The notes under the pieces were generated by a model that saw only the letters and a list, made by a program, of their open reading frames with translations, did no database searches and had not been told where the DNA came from. This document shows positions 43,597 through 52,431 of a stretch of DNA of 64,000 nt, in pieces (position 1 is the first letter of the stretch; every line of letters starts with the position of its first letter). Made by a program: the position numbers and the translations under genes. The DNA lies in the NCBI GenBank assembly GCA_018240785.1, contig JAFEFC010000022.1, positions 101,697-165,696 on the forward strand, in the 5' to 3' direction. Source of the stretch: Pseudomonadota bacterium (GTDB taxonomy: Bacteria; Pseudomonadota; Gammaproteobacteria; Burkholderiales; Rhodocyclaceae).

Positions 43597-44115
43597 TCAG
43601 GCCGGCCCGGTCGGGGACAGGATCACGATGCCGAAAGGTCGGTCGGTCTGCGCCTGAAAGTAGCCCCAGGTGGGGAACAGCGCGACCAGGCGCGGCCACA
43701 GCACCTTGCGCTCTTCATCCGTGGCCTCGCGCGCGACTGCGCTCATGCGCCGGCGGTCGCACTGCACCCAGCACTGCGGAGTCGCCGTCACGTTCAGGAA
43801 CCAGGCCGGAGGCTGGTCGTAGCCGGCCAGCGACGCGACCACGACCATGTTGTCGCCGTCCTGCAGGAACACCAGCGGCGTGGTGCGCTTGTCTCCCGAC
43901 TTGCGCCCGATCATCGTCAGCAGCAGCGTCGGCAGGCCGGAAGGCGAACCCGCCCCGGTGGACCATCCGTCCGGGTTCGCCAGGTAGCGCTCGACGTCGG
44001 CCTTCGCGTCGCCGCGGATACGCTCCAGGGAGGCCGTCGCGGCCTTGAGCCCCTCCCAGTCCTGATCGGACATGTAGTCCGGCTTCACCATCTTGTCGCG
44101 ATCGTGTGTCGTCAT
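43597..44115 (-). CDS. Ddn-like deazaflavin (F420)-dependent nitroreductase family protein
   Basis: A 172-residue split-beta-barrel protein of the deazaflavin-dependent nitroreductase family (DUF385; Ddn of mycobacteria). Marks are LLLTMIGRKSGDKRTTPLVF, DNMVVVASLAGYDQPPAWFL and CDRRRMSAVAREATDEERKV. Members use F420H2 to reduce enones, nitroaromatics or quinones. F420 synthesis genes in the same window make this cofactor plausible. ATG 44115 is chosen since homologues start shortly before the DWEGLKAA helix; a longer form exists. It lies 72 bases upstream of the Fe-S reductase gene in the same direction, suggesting successive double-bond reductions. Confidence 0.84.
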   Translation of the reverse strand: MTTHDRDKMVKPDYMSDQDWEGLKAATASLERIRGDAKADVERYLANPDGWSTGAGSPSGLPTLLLTMIGRKSGDKRTTPLVFLQDGDNMVVVASLAGYDQPPAWFLNVTATPQCWVQCDRRRMSAVAREATDEERKVLWPRLVALFPTWGYFQAQTDRPFGIVILSPTGPA

Positions 44116-44296
44116 GTTTACCCGTGCTCCAGCCAGGTTGTTGAAGAGATGCCCCGCATACAGTCTAGTGTCGGGCTCCATCGCGCTCGGCCATCAACCA
44201 TTTCCGATGCGGCCTTTGGCATTCCAATTCGGGCCACGGGCGGCATCGCTGGGCGGCCCCTCCGGCTCCCCCTCGCGGCGTGCGCGGGCGCGAGCT

Positions 44297-45301
44297 TCAG
44301 GCTTCCTGGCCGCGCACGTCGGAGAGCGTCTTTCCCGTCCAGCCCTTGAAGGCGCGCCGGAAGTTGCTGACGCTGCTGTAGCCGAGCAGGAAGCCGATCT
44401 CCTTGGGCGTGAGCGCGGTGTGCCTGAGGTACTGGATGGCGAGATCCTCGCGGGTCTGGTCGAGGATGCGCTGGTAGCTGATGTCCTCCTCGACAAGCCG
44501 ACGGCGCAGCGTGCGCGCGCCCATCCTCAGGTGGCGCGCCATTTCCTCAAGGGTGGGGAAGCTGCCTGGATTGTTCATCAGATGGTTGCGGATGGATTCG
44601 GCCAGCACGCTCCGGTCGCGGCTGTTGGCCGCCAGCAGTTCGCAGTTGCGTGTGCACAACTTGAAGACCTCGTCGTTGGCGAGGCTGATCGGGTCTTGCA
44701 GCAGGTTGATGTCGAAGACGACGATGTTCCGCGGCTGATTGAAGTACACCGGGCAGTTGAAGCGCCGGATGTAGCGCGAGATGTCGGGCGGCTGCGGATA
44801 GGTGAGGTGCAGCTCCAGCACCGGAAAGGCCCGGTTGGTGAGCGAGGAGGCCAGCTCTATCGTCTGGCTGACGAATTCCTCGATGCCGAAGCGAAGCACG
44901 TCGCCGAGCCGGTGCACGTCCTGGATCTCGGAGAACCAGCGGCCGTTGGCGATGTGGTTCCGCGACACGAACAGGTGTTGCTCGTTCAGGTCGCGAAAGC
45001 GGTCATAGAGCTCACGCGAGGCCCTGAGCGTCGGCGCGCTGAGCGCGGCATAGCCGAGGATGCCGAGATCGCTGATCTTGAATTCCTGGCCGAGCGAAAT
45101 GCCCAGGTAGGGATCCCCGGTAAGCCGCAGCATGTTCAGGATGATCTGGCGATACTGAGGCGGCCGCGGCCGTCCGTGCGGATCATCCAGGTGGTCGGAG
45201 CGCAGGCCCGTGCCCTCGAGCACCTGCTCGACGGTGAAGCCACGATGTTGCATGCGTTCGAGGTAGAAATCGATCTTGCTCTTGGGTTTGAGATCGCGCA
45301 T
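44297..45301 (-). CDS. AraC-family transcriptional regulator
   Basis: A 334-residue regulator of the OruR/ArgR-like AraC group: an N-terminal ~200-residue arabinose-binding-like domain (PF12625 type) and a C-terminal double helix-turn-helix with EMARHLRMGARTLRRRLVEE, then LTPKEIGFLLGYSSVSNFRR and AFKGWTGKT. It is transcribed away from xdhC across 293 bases and toward the reductase genes, so it may control either unit. The inducer is unknown; a pathway intermediate is likely. It is one of two regulators in the island. Confidence 0.92.
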   Translation of the reverse strand: MRDLKPKSKIDFYLERMQHRGFTVEQVLEGTGLRSDHLDDPHGRPRPPQYRQIILNMLRLTGDPYLGISLGQEFKISDLGILGYAALSAPTLRASRELYDRFRDLNEQHLFVSRNHIANGRWFSEIQDVHRLGDVLRFGIEEFVSQTIELASSLTNRAFPVLELHLTYPQPPDISRYIRRFNCPVYFNQPRNIVVFDINLLQDPISLANDEVFKLCTRNCELLAANSRDRSVLAESIRNHLMNNPGSFPTLEEMARHLRMGARTLRRRLVEEDISYQRILDQTREDLAIQYLRHTALTPKEIGFLLGYSSVSNFRRAFKGWTGKTLSDVRGQEA

Positions 45302-45467
45302 TACCCTCTCCTCCTCGCTGGCAGGAAGCCCTCTTCCGGCCGATCCGGCGACGTGGCCACATTTGATCAGGCGGGCGTCGCCGTCGCATCATCAGATCGA
45401 ATTAAGGGCCTCAAGACCGGGGCCGCGGTACCCTGGCGCCCGCCCCGCCGAAACCGGCGCAGGCCGG

Positions 45468-45487
45468 CGTAATGCGTTGAGGTGATG
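45468..45487. promoter_or_regulatory. Weak operator copy C, araC/xdhC divergent region
   Basis: GGTGATG (45481-45487), followed by CGC, matches one half of the recurrent palindrome; the other half (CGTAATG) is poor. It lies 107 bases before the xdhC start. The 45302-45594 gap holds no gene. Confidence 0.3.
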
Positions 45488-45594
45488 CGCAGGCGCAGGC
45501 GGCATGGAATAGTCCGGCTGTCGTGAGTCCGGACACCGGGTATGGAGCCGGGCGATGGCGCGGTCGATGCGCGCCCGACACGCGGAGAGCGACC

Positions 45595-46788
45595 ATGAAC
45601 GAAATCCAGCAGATCACGAAGGCATTCAACGAGGCGCTCGCCCGCGGCGAAGCCGCCGCGCTGGCGACCGTCGTGGCGGTGAGCGGTTCGGCCTATCGCC
45701 GTCCGGGAGCGCGCATGCTCGTGTCGGACGACGGCCATCGGGTCGGTTCGGTCAGCGGCGGCTGCCTCGAGCGCGACGTCGTCCGCCACGCAACCCTCGC
45801 CATCAAGAACGGCGAGACGGCCCTGCGCCTGTACGACTCGCTCGACGAGGATCTCGCCGACGGTCTCGCCCTCGGCTGCAACGGCGCCGTGCTGGTGCTG
45901 ATCGAACCGCCCAACGCCAACGTCCGCCACCAGATCCGCTTCCAGGGCGAATGCCTGCAGCGGCGTCGACGCGGAGCGATCGCCACCGTCTATGCCTCGC
46001 ACGACGCGTGCGTCGCCGAGCCGGGCGGGCGGCTGTCGCAGGTCGAGGGCGGCGAGACTTCCTGCTCGGGCATTGGCGCCGGCCCCCTGCGCGAGGCGCT
46101 CGAAGCCGCCGTCACCGACGCGCTGCGCCATGGGCGTGGCGGCGACTGGTCGTTCGCGACCGGCCACGGCACCGTGTCGGCCTTCATCGAAGTGCTCGCG
46201 CCGCCCCTGCGGGTCATGGTGTTCGGCGCAGGGCAGGACGTCCATCCGCTGGTCGAATTCGGCCGCCAACTGGGCTGGTGCATGCAGGTTGTCGCCAACG
46301 CCGGCGGCTTCGAGCTGCGTCAGCGCTTCCGCGCTGCCGAGACGCTGTACTTCGGTTCCCCGGGTGATGCCGTCGATGCGCTCAAGCCGGACGGTGACAC
46401 CGTCGCCCTGCTGATGAGCCACAACTTTCCGCTCGACGTCACGGCGTTTCGCGCCCTCGCCCCGGTCCGGCCGCGCTACATCGGCCTCCTGGGGCCGCGA
46501 CATCGCGCACATCGCCTGCTGGAAGAAGCGCAGGCTCAGGGAACCGTGGTGGATGAAGCCTTGCGTGCATCCGTTTTCGGCCCGGTAGGGCTCGACATCG
46601 GGGCGGAAACACCCGCCGAGGTAGCGCTGGCGATCGTCGCCGAAATCACCGCGACCCTTCACGACCGCAATGGCACATCGGCACGCCTGCGCACGGCCGC
46701 CCTGCACAAGGGCAGCACCCCGCTCGGCGATCTGCGCGCCACCGGCGGCGTCGGCGCAGACACCGTCTGCGGCCTGACCACCGCCTGA
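45595..46788 (+). CDS. XdhC/CoxI family molybdoenzyme maturation protein
   Basis: A 397-residue XdhC/CoxI protein. The N-terminal domain carries ALATVVAVSGSAYRRPGARM and SGGCLERDVVRHA with the conserved Cys; the C-terminal Rossmann domain has VMVFGAGQDVHPLVEFGRQL and RYIGLLGPRHRAHRL. XdhC binds molybdenum cofactor and promotes its sulfuration and insertion into xanthine-oxidase-type hydroxylases. It would serve the hydroxylase at 24.5-28.4 kb, 17 kb away. ATG 45595 has GGAGAG upstream. It ends in a hairpin shared with the convergent LLM gene. Confidence 0.92.
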   Translation: MNEIQQITKAFNEALARGEAAALATVVAVSGSAYRRPGARMLVSDDGHRVGSVSGGCLERDVVRHATLAIKNGETALRLYDSLDEDLADGLALGCNGAVLVLIEPPNANVRHQIRFQGECLQRRRRGAIATVYASHDACVAEPGGRLSQVEGGETSCSGIGAGPLREALEAAVTDALRHGRGGDWSFATGHGTVSAFIEVLAPPLRVMVFGAGQDVHPLVEFGRQLGWCMQVVANAGGFELRQRFRAAETLYFGSPGDAVDALKPDGDTVALLMSHNFPLDVTAFRALAPVRPRYIGLLGPRHRAHRLLEEAQAQGTVVDEALRASVFGPVGLDIGAETPAEVALAIVAEITATLHDRNGTSARLRTAALHKGSTPLGDLRATGGVGADTVCGLTTA

Positions 46789-46790
46789 AA

Positions 46791-46822
46791 CCGCCCTCTC
46801 GCCGGTATGCGGCGAGGGGCGG
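46791..46822. terminator. Convergent terminator hairpin, xdhC / LLM gene
   Basis: CCGCCCTCTCGCCG pairs with CGGCGAGGGGCGG with one bulged base and a 5-base loop, in the 46-base gap between convergent genes. No T-run is seen. Confidence 0.55.
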
Positions 46823-46834
46823 CCGTCCGCGCGT

Positions 46835-47707
46835 TCAGTCCATGCGCGAGATGACTTCGTCGCCGAAGCGGCGAAGGGCATCGAGCTGCCCTGCGAGGTC
46901 CTCGGCCCCCACCTCCCTGCCCCATGGCACCAGCCCCGCATGCGTCAGGCCGAGGTCGCGCAGGCGGCGGAAGTCGTCCAGCGTGCGGGCGCTGAAATCG
47001 ATGCCGTGGATCTGGTAATCCTCGCGCCCCAGCGTGCCGAATTCCGCACGGAAGGCGTTGAGCTGGTCGACAAGCGCCTTCAGGGTGGCGGCATCGGTGT
47101 TCGCCGACGCCCAGCCGTCACCCAGGCGCGCTGCCCGCCGCAACGCCGGCTTGCTGTGGCCGCCCACCAGGATGGGGACGGGTTGCGCAGGCACCGGCCG
47201 CATGCGCAGCGGGCCGAAATCGAAATGCTTGCCGTGATGCTCGAAGAATTCGCCGCTCATCGCCGCGCGCAGGATCTCGATGCACTCATCCATGATCTCG
47301 CCGCGCTTGTCGAAGTCCACGCCGTTGTAGACGAAATCCTCCTTCCACGGGCTGAGGCCGGCGCCGAGGCTGATCCTGCCGCCCGACAGCGCCGCCAGGG
47401 AAGTCAGCGACTTGGCGAGGATGAGGGGCTGTCGCACCGGCACCTTGAGCACTCCGGGGTAGAAGCGCAGCCGGGTGGTGACCGCCGCCATCGACGCCAT
47501 GGCGACGAAGGGTTCGATGAATTCGGAATGCTCGAGGTAATCCCGGATCGCATCGGTTTCGGCGTACGGGTAATCGGACGCCGTCGCACGTGGAAAAAAC
47601 AGGCTGTCGGGCATCGACAGGCTGTCCCAGCCGGCGTTCTCGGCCGCGCGCGCCAGATCCATGTAATTGCGGTAATGGGTGAAGCCAAGTTGCAGTACGA
47701 ACTTCAT
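46835..47707 (-). CDS. LLM-class F420-type oxidoreductase
   Basis: A 290-residue luciferase-like protein, shorter than the one at 21.9 kb. Family segments are AENAGWDSLSMPDSLFF, SLTSLAALSGGRISLGAGLS, PVPILVGGHSKPALRRAARL and GDGWASAN. It falls among F420-dependent reductases/dehydrogenases by these motifs; FMN use cannot be ruled out. It diverges from coxG across 218 bases that contain operator copy D. No CoA-specific features are visible. Together with the other LLM gene and the Ddn-like gene it makes three candidate users of F420 in the island. Confidence 0.8.
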   Translation of the reverse strand: MKFVLQLGFTHYRNYMDLARAAENAGWDSLSMPDSLFFPRATASDYPYAETDAIRDYLEHSEFIEPFVAMASMAAVTTRLRFYPGVLKVPVRQPLILAKSLTSLAALSGGRISLGAGLSPWKEDFVYNGVDFDKRGEIMDECIEILRAAMSGEFFEHHGKHFDFGPLRMRPVPAQPVPILVGGHSKPALRRAARLGDGWASANTDAATLKALVDQLNAFRAEFGTLGREDYQIHGIDFSARTLDDFRRLRDLGLTHAGLVPWGREVGAEDLAGQLDALRRFGDEVISRMD

Positions 47708-47843
47708 GAGTACGCTCCCGGTTGCGGGGATGGAATCGGTGCGGCATGGCCCCCAGCCCGATGGGCAGCATCGGCCGCCGCGAAGACAGGGGCGTCGCCT
47801 CTGGAAGGGGAGTCTCGATGCTAGCGCCTCGCTCGAATCCAGC

Positions 47844-47863
47844 CTTCATCCAAGTTGGTGATG
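47844..47863. promoter_or_regulatory. Candidate operator copy D, LLM / coxG divergent promoter
   Basis: CTTCATC-N6-GGTGATG, identical to copy B at 16 of 20 positions and partly palindromic. It lies 62 bases before the coxG start and 137 bases before the LLM start, so one regulator could control both. Confidence 0.5.
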
Positions 47864-47925
47864 CGCCTGCCTGACTGCGCTGTTAACTTGAGCCCGACAC
47901 TGCAACGGCGTGAGAGGAACAGCAG

Positions 47926-48579
47926 ATGGCCCTGGAAATAGCAGAAAACTTCGATGTAGGCGCACCTATCGACGCCGTGTGGGCGTTCCTGAACGATCCG
48001 CAGAACGTCGTCGCCTGCATGCCGGGTGCCAGCCTCAACCGGATCGTCGACGACTCGCAGTTCGTAGGTTCGGTCAAGCTCAAGATCGGCGCAGTGAGTG
48101 CCCAGTACCAGGGCACGATCACCTACGTCGAGCGCGACCAGGCCACCTACACCGTCCGCATGCTGGCCGCCGGCAACGAGCGCGGAGGCGGAACCGTCAG
48201 CGGGACCATCCTCACCCGCCTCGAGGCGCTGACGCCCGGCTCGACCCGCATCGCCTGCCAATCCAGCGTCGACCTCACGGGCAAGATCGTGCAGGTCGGC
48301 CGCGGCATGATCGAGGGGGTTTCGGCCCAGATCATCAAGAAATACGTCGGCAACGTGCGCAGCCTGCTCGAGACGTCACGCGCCGAGGCGACCGCCGCGC
48401 CGGCCGATGGCGGCCCTGCCGTCGCCGCTCAGGGCGATCCGGGCATGAATGCAGCCCCCGCCACGAGCAGCGCTCCGCCGCCCGCAAGGGAAGACTCGAT
48501 CAACGTGCTGGCGGTCGTCTTCAAGGTCTTCATCGATCGCATCGCCGGCTTCTTCCGCCGCATCCTCGGGCGGGCCTGA
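47926..48579 (+). CDS. CoxG-like SRPBCC protein
   Basis: A 217-residue protein. Residues 1-150 are a CoxG-type START/SRPBCC fold (DPQNVVACMPGASLNRIVDD, TYVERDQATYTVRMLAAG, AQIIKKYVGNVRSLLE). A low-complexity Ala/Pro/Gly linker follows, then an amphipathic C-terminal helix (VLAVVFKVFIDRIAGFFRRI) that could anchor it to the membrane. CoxG proteins recruit CO-dehydrogenase-type Mo hydroxylases to the membrane and help electrons reach quinone. It probably serves the hydroxylase at 24.5-28.4 kb. It is followed after 23 bases by a crotonase gene. Confidence 0.88.
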   Translation: MALEIAENFDVGAPIDAVWAFLNDPQNVVACMPGASLNRIVDDSQFVGSVKLKIGAVSAQYQGTITYVERDQATYTVRMLAAGNERGGGTVSGTILTRLEALTPGSTRIACQSSVDLTGKIVQVGRGMIEGVSAQIIKKYVGNVRSLLETSRAEATAAPADGGPAVAAQGDPGMNAAPATSSAPPPAREDSINVLAVVFKVFIDRIAGFFRRILGRA

Positions 48580-48602
48580 GTCGGCGACGGGGAGAACCCT
48601 CG

Positions 48603-49622
48603 GTGTCCGGCAGATCGACTACCCTGGGCCTGCAGGCCCTGTCCGAGCTCGCGCTGGCATCGTCGTTCGGCAGCGCGCGCTCGCCTTTCGACCATCCCTC
48701 CTGCCTGTTGATCGCGCTCGATGACGGCCCGTCCGGCGATCCCGCCGACTGGCCACGCCTTGCCCGCTGGCTCGTGACACAGACCTGCCCGGTGATCGGC
48801 ATCGGCTCCGGGCCGAGCGAAATCGCCGACGCTTGCGACGCCGTCGTCGCCGATGCAAGCGCTGTCGGCGCGCTGGTCGCCAACATCGAGCGCGCACCGA
48901 TCGCCGCGATGACCCTGGTGCAGGTCCTGCGCGCCACCGCGCAGATGTCGGCGGCCCATGCGCTGGCAATCGAGTCGCTGGCCTACTCGGTGCTGCAGGC
49001 CGGCCCGGAATTCCGCCGCTGGTCGGCAGAGCATCCGCCGGCGCCCGGGACGATCCCGTCGGACGACGGCCCGGCGGTGAAGATCGAACGCAGGGGCGCC
49101 AGCCTGCTGCTGCAGCTCAATCGACCATCGAGCCGTAACGCGATGACGGTGGAGATGCGCGATGCGCTGGTCGAAGCCTTCGAACTTGCGGCAACCGACG
49201 ACGACATCGGCTTCATCGCGATGTCCGGCGCGGGCGCCTGCTTCAGCACCGGCGGCGCGCTGGAGGAGTTCGGCACCGCAGGAGATCCGGCCAGTTCCCA
49301 CGTGATCCGCAGCATCCGGCTCCCGGCGGCCGCGTTGCTGCGCTGCAGGGCGGCCACGCATTTCCACGTCCATGGCGCCTGCATCGGATCCGGCATCGAA
49401 CTCCCGGCCTTCGCGCGCCGGCTGACCGCCAGCCCCGGCGCATTCTTCCAGTTGCCCGAGATCCGCTTCGGGCTCATCCCCGGGGCCGGCGGCTGCATCT
49501 CCATCCCGCGCCGCGTCGGACGCCAGCGCACCGCCTGGCTCGCGCTGTCGGCGCGCCGCATCAACGCCGCCACTGCCCTCGAATGGGGCCTGATCGACGC
49601 CATCGAGACGCCCGCCGGCTAG
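48603..49622 (+). CDS. Enoyl-CoA hydratase/isomerase with N-terminal extension
   Basis: A 339-residue protein with GTG start (GGAGA 8 bases upstream). The C-terminal ~190 residues are a crotonase: LLQLNRPSSRNAMTVEMRDA, FSTGGALEEFG and the catalytic Glu in FFQLPEIRFGLIPGAGG. The N-terminal ~150 residues are not standard; they look like a diverged crotonase-like half (VTQTCPVIGIGSGPSEIADA, DAVVADASAVGALV) without active-site residues. The result resembles a tandem with one dead half. It ends overlapping by four bases, tail to tail, with the amidohydrolase gene. Substrate unknown. Confidence 0.8.
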   Translation: MSGRSTTLGLQALSELALASSFGSARSPFDHPSCLLIALDDGPSGDPADWPRLARWLVTQTCPVIGIGSGPSEIADACDAVVADASAVGALVANIERAPIAAMTLVQVLRATAQMSAAHALAIESLAYSVLQAGPEFRRWSAEHPPAPGTIPSDDGPAVKIERRGASLLLQLNRPSSRNAMTVEMRDALVEAFELAATDDDIGFIAMSGAGACFSTGGALEEFGTAGDPASSHVIRSIRLPAAALLRCRAATHFHVHGACIGSGIELPAFARRLTASPGAFFQLPEIRFGLIPGAGGCISIPRRVGRQRTAWLALSARRINAATALEWGLIDAIETPAG

Positions 49623-51019
49623 GCGGCATGGAGCACGCGGCCACCTCCCATGGTCAGGCGCACGCGGACCGAAGCGGGATCTTCGAACACACTGTCCCAT
49701 GCGCGGTCGAGCACGCACAGGTCGGCCACTGCACCGGCCGCCAACGGTCGGCAAGCACCTCCCGGGCGCAACGGATGCGACCCGAACAGGCGCAGCGCGG
49801 CGGCAGGGTCGAGCGCTTCGCCCGCCCCGAGAACGTGGCCGGCCCGGCTCGTGCGGCGGAGGGCGGCGTCGAGCGCACGCCAGGGGTCGGGATCGCCGTA
49901 GGGAGCGTCCGAACCTGCGCCGAGCGGAACGCCAGCAGCAACGAAGCTGCGCGCACGGTAGAGATCGGCAATCTCGCGCGGTGAAAGCGCGGCAAGATAG
50001 GCATCTCCCCGCTCGTACAGGAAGTGCGGCTGGGTGACCACGTGGACGCCCGCGTCGCGCACCATCGCCACCGCCTCGGGCGATGCCAGCGAGACATGCT
50101 CCAGGCGATCCCCGCTGCGCAGGCCGGCAGCCTGCAGGGCGCCGAGGGCGAACATGAGTTCGGCCAGCGTCACGCAATGCACGGCGACAGGCCTGCCGGC
50201 CTCGTGGCTGCGTGCGATGCGCGTGCACATCGCGTCGAAGTCCGGCAACGCCGATTCGCGCAGGTGGATCTTGGTTGCGCCGACGGTCAGCCCCGCTCGA
50301 TTCCACGACGGATCGAGCGCGGAACTGCCCATCATCAGCACGTCCTGCAGCAGATGCCCGCGGTCGCGCTCGCGCGCGAAATGGCGGAATTCGGCCAGCG
50401 CGTTGTCCGGGCCGGCATCGGTGATGCCGGTGATGCCCAGCCGCGCCAGCCGCAGGCTGGCCTCGCGCAGGCCCGGCATGGCACCGCCCAGCCGCGCCCG
50501 CAGCCAGCCGTCGGCACCATAGAGCCGGCCGGTGGGGCCGCCATCGCGACGCTCGAACGGATCGTCCGCGTGCGCTGCTTCCGCCACGCCGAGGCGGCGC
50601 AAGCCCGCCGAATTGAAGATCCACAGTTGCCCGCTACGGTGCTGGATGCGCACCGGACGCCCGGGCACCAGACGATCCAGCCAGGCGCGGTCGATGTCGC
50701 CTGCCACCGACTCATGGTAGCCCACGCCGCGTATCCAGCCCTCGCCCGCCTGCGCGGCGTGCGCGACGAGCGCATCGGCGAGTTCGCCGGCATCGCGCAC
50801 CCGCGGCGGACCGCAACACACCGAGTCGATCGCGGCGGCATAGGCCAGGAGGTGGAGATGATGGTCGTGCAGACCCGGCAGCACCGCGGCGCCGGCGGCA
50901 TCGAAAACCTCTTCGCCGCGCTGCGGATGCAGATCCGGCGACACCGCGGCGATCCGTTCGCCGTCGATGCGGATGGCGGTGCGTGTCGCGCCACGCAGGC
51001 AGGCGTCGGTGATCAGCAT
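49619..51019 (-). CDS. Amidohydrolase_3 family metal-dependent hydrolase
   Basis: A 466-residue amidohydrolase of the YtcJ-like group. The N-terminal metal motif is intact in AVLPGLHDHHLHLLAY (HxH), with the later KIHLRESALPDFDAM, the His in RPVAVHCVTLAE, RLEHVSLAS and the Asp in LGAGSDAPYGDPDPW. These enzymes hydrolyse amides, lactams or cyclic amides. ATG 51019 gives MLITDACLRG, as usual, and overlaps the CoA-transferase stop by seven bases. It is the last gene of the leftward unit that starts near 54.25 kb. A lactone or other cyclic ester is also possible as substrate. Confidence 0.85.
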   Translation of the reverse strand: MLITDACLRGATRTAIRIDGERIAAVSPDLHPQRGEEVFDAAGAAVLPGLHDHHLHLLAYAAAIDSVCCGPPRVRDAGELADALVAHAAQAGEGWIRGVGYHESVAGDIDRAWLDRLVPGRPVRIQHRSGQLWIFNSAGLRRLGVAEAAHADDPFERRDGGPTGRLYGADGWLRARLGGAMPGLREASLRLARLGITGITDAGPDNALAEFRHFARERDRGHLLQDVLMMGSSALDPSWNRAGLTVGATKIHLRESALPDFDAMCTRIARSHEAGRPVAVHCVTLAELMFALGALQAAGLRSGDRLEHVSLASPEAVAMVRDAGVHVVTQPHFLYERGDAYLAALSPREIADLYRARSFVAAGVPLGAGSDAPYGDPDPWRALDAALRRTSRAGHVLGAGEALDPAAALRLFGSHPLRPGGACRPLAAGAVADLCVLDRAWDSVFEDPASVRVRLTMGGGRVLHAA

Positions 51020-52425
51020 CCCAGCAGCTTGGCCAGCGCCGCATTGTCCGCCCCGTGGGCGCGAGCGCGTCGCACGATGGCCGGCGGCACCGGCCGGCAA
51101 TCTTCCACGCCGGCATGCCGCGCCTGTCGCCGCCAGCGCGCCGCCTGCTCGCGCAGCGCGTCGCCGTCTGACGGACGTTCCCAGTCGGCGCAATGCGCGA
51201 CGACGTCACGCATCGCCAGCGAGATCATGACGCCACCGCCGGCGGCGTGCGCACACCACGCCGCGAGCGCGGCGTGCAGGCCGGTGAGCGGATCGGCGAT
51301 GGCGTCGCCGCAGAAAGCCCAGCCCTCGCCGGCGTGCGCCAGCAGCGCGGACAGCCCACCCGCCACGCCGGCATCGTCGCCGAACGCCACCCAGTTCGCC
51401 GCCGGCTCGTCGCGTCCATAACCGGTGATGCTGATCCAGCTCAGCCCGGGCCGGGCTGCAATCAGCGCCTCGGCCTCCAGCCCGAGGTGGGCGAGCGCGC
51501 GCGGGCGCGACGCCTCGATGACGATGTCGGCCCATTCCACCAGTCGGCGCAGGCAGGCGATGTCCGCTGCGCTGCCGAAGTCGAGCGCGACGCACTGCTT
51601 GCCGGCATTGACCAGATCGAAGAAAGCCGCGTTGCCCGCCCGCGCGCCATCCGGTCGCCGGGTGCTTTCGACCTTGACCACCTGCGCGCCGAGCTGGTGC
51701 AGGAGCTGGCCACACAGCGGTCCCGCCCACAGCGAGGACAGGTCGAGCACGCGCGGCGCCCGCCCGCCCCGTGCCTCCGGCGCGCGCTCGCCATGGCGGC
51801 GGACGCGGCACCAGGGCACCGCGACTGCCGGCAGCACCGCATCGGCAACGGGCAGACCCATCATGCGCCCGCGCTCGACCACGGCGTGCGCCTGCCGGGT
51901 ACGCAGCACCGCAGCCAGCGCCTCCCAGTCGTCGAGTCCGTCCTGCTCCAGCCAGGCCGGCAGCAAGGCCCGGTCCTCGGCACGCGCAAGGCTGAGCGCG
52001 AGCATTCCGTCGGCCGTCTGCAGCAGCCGGCAGGCGCCGCCGGCCGAAGTTCGCCCGCGGCGGCCCAGGCCAAGAAGGGCGGCGCGATGCGCGAGCATCG
52101 CACCGCCCTGGCGCCATGCTGCCGGAAGCACCCCGCCGGCGGCATCAAGCGCCTGCAGCACGCCGTCGGCACAGGCCGCGACCGGCGCGGGTGACATGCA
52201 CCCGGGCAGGCCGGCGGTGCCTGTCAGCCACATCAATCCACTGCGCGCCCAGGCCATGCCTGGGGAAATGTCGGGCGGCCCCTCCCGCACGCGGACCATC
52301 CCGCCCAGCGAGGACAGCAGACTGGCCGCATAGCGGCTGGCGCAGCCCGCACCCACGAGCGTGAAGCCGCGCCCATCAAGAAGCGCCGGCGCGGTCTCCG
52401 CGATGGCCGCGCGGGACGGCTGCAT
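51013..52425 (-). CDS. Tandem CaiB/BaiF-like protein with degenerate N-terminal half
   Basis: A 470-residue class III CoA-transferase-related protein. The C-terminal ~250 residues hold a usual N-lobe (RVLDLSSLWAGPLCGQLLHQ, VVKVESTRRPDGAR) and a catalytic-type Asp in FCGDAIADPLTGLHAALAAW. The first ~215 residues look like pieces of a second, eroded CaiB domain (FTLVGAGCASRYAASLLSSL; VERGRMMGLPVADAVLPAVA, the usual C-terminal part). The order, fragments of one copy ahead of the next, suggests a fused or circularly rearranged family member. It lies 6 bases from the acyl-CoA synthetase gene. Activity is uncertain. Confidence 0.72.
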   Translation of the reverse strand: MQPSRAAIAETAPALLDGRGFTLVGAGCASRYAASLLSSLGGMVRVREGPPDISPGMAWARSGLMWLTGTAGLPGCMSPAPVAACADGVLQALDAAGGVLPAAWRQGGAMLAHRAALLGLGRRGRTSAGGACRLLQTADGMLALSLARAEDRALLPAWLEQDGLDDWEALAAVLRTRQAHAVVERGRMMGLPVADAVLPAVAVPWCRVRRHGERAPEARGGRAPRVLDLSSLWAGPLCGQLLHQLGAQVVKVESTRRPDGARAGNAAFFDLVNAGKQCVALDFGSAADIACLRRLVEWADIVIEASRPRALAHLGLEAEALIAARPGLSWISITGYGRDEPAANWVAFGDDAGVAGGLSALLAHAGEGWAFCGDAIADPLTGLHAALAAWCAHAAGGGVMISLAMRDVVAHCADWERPSDGDALREQAARWRRQARHAGVEDCRPVPPAIVRRARAHGADNAALAKLLGC

Positions 52426-52431
52426 GGCAGC

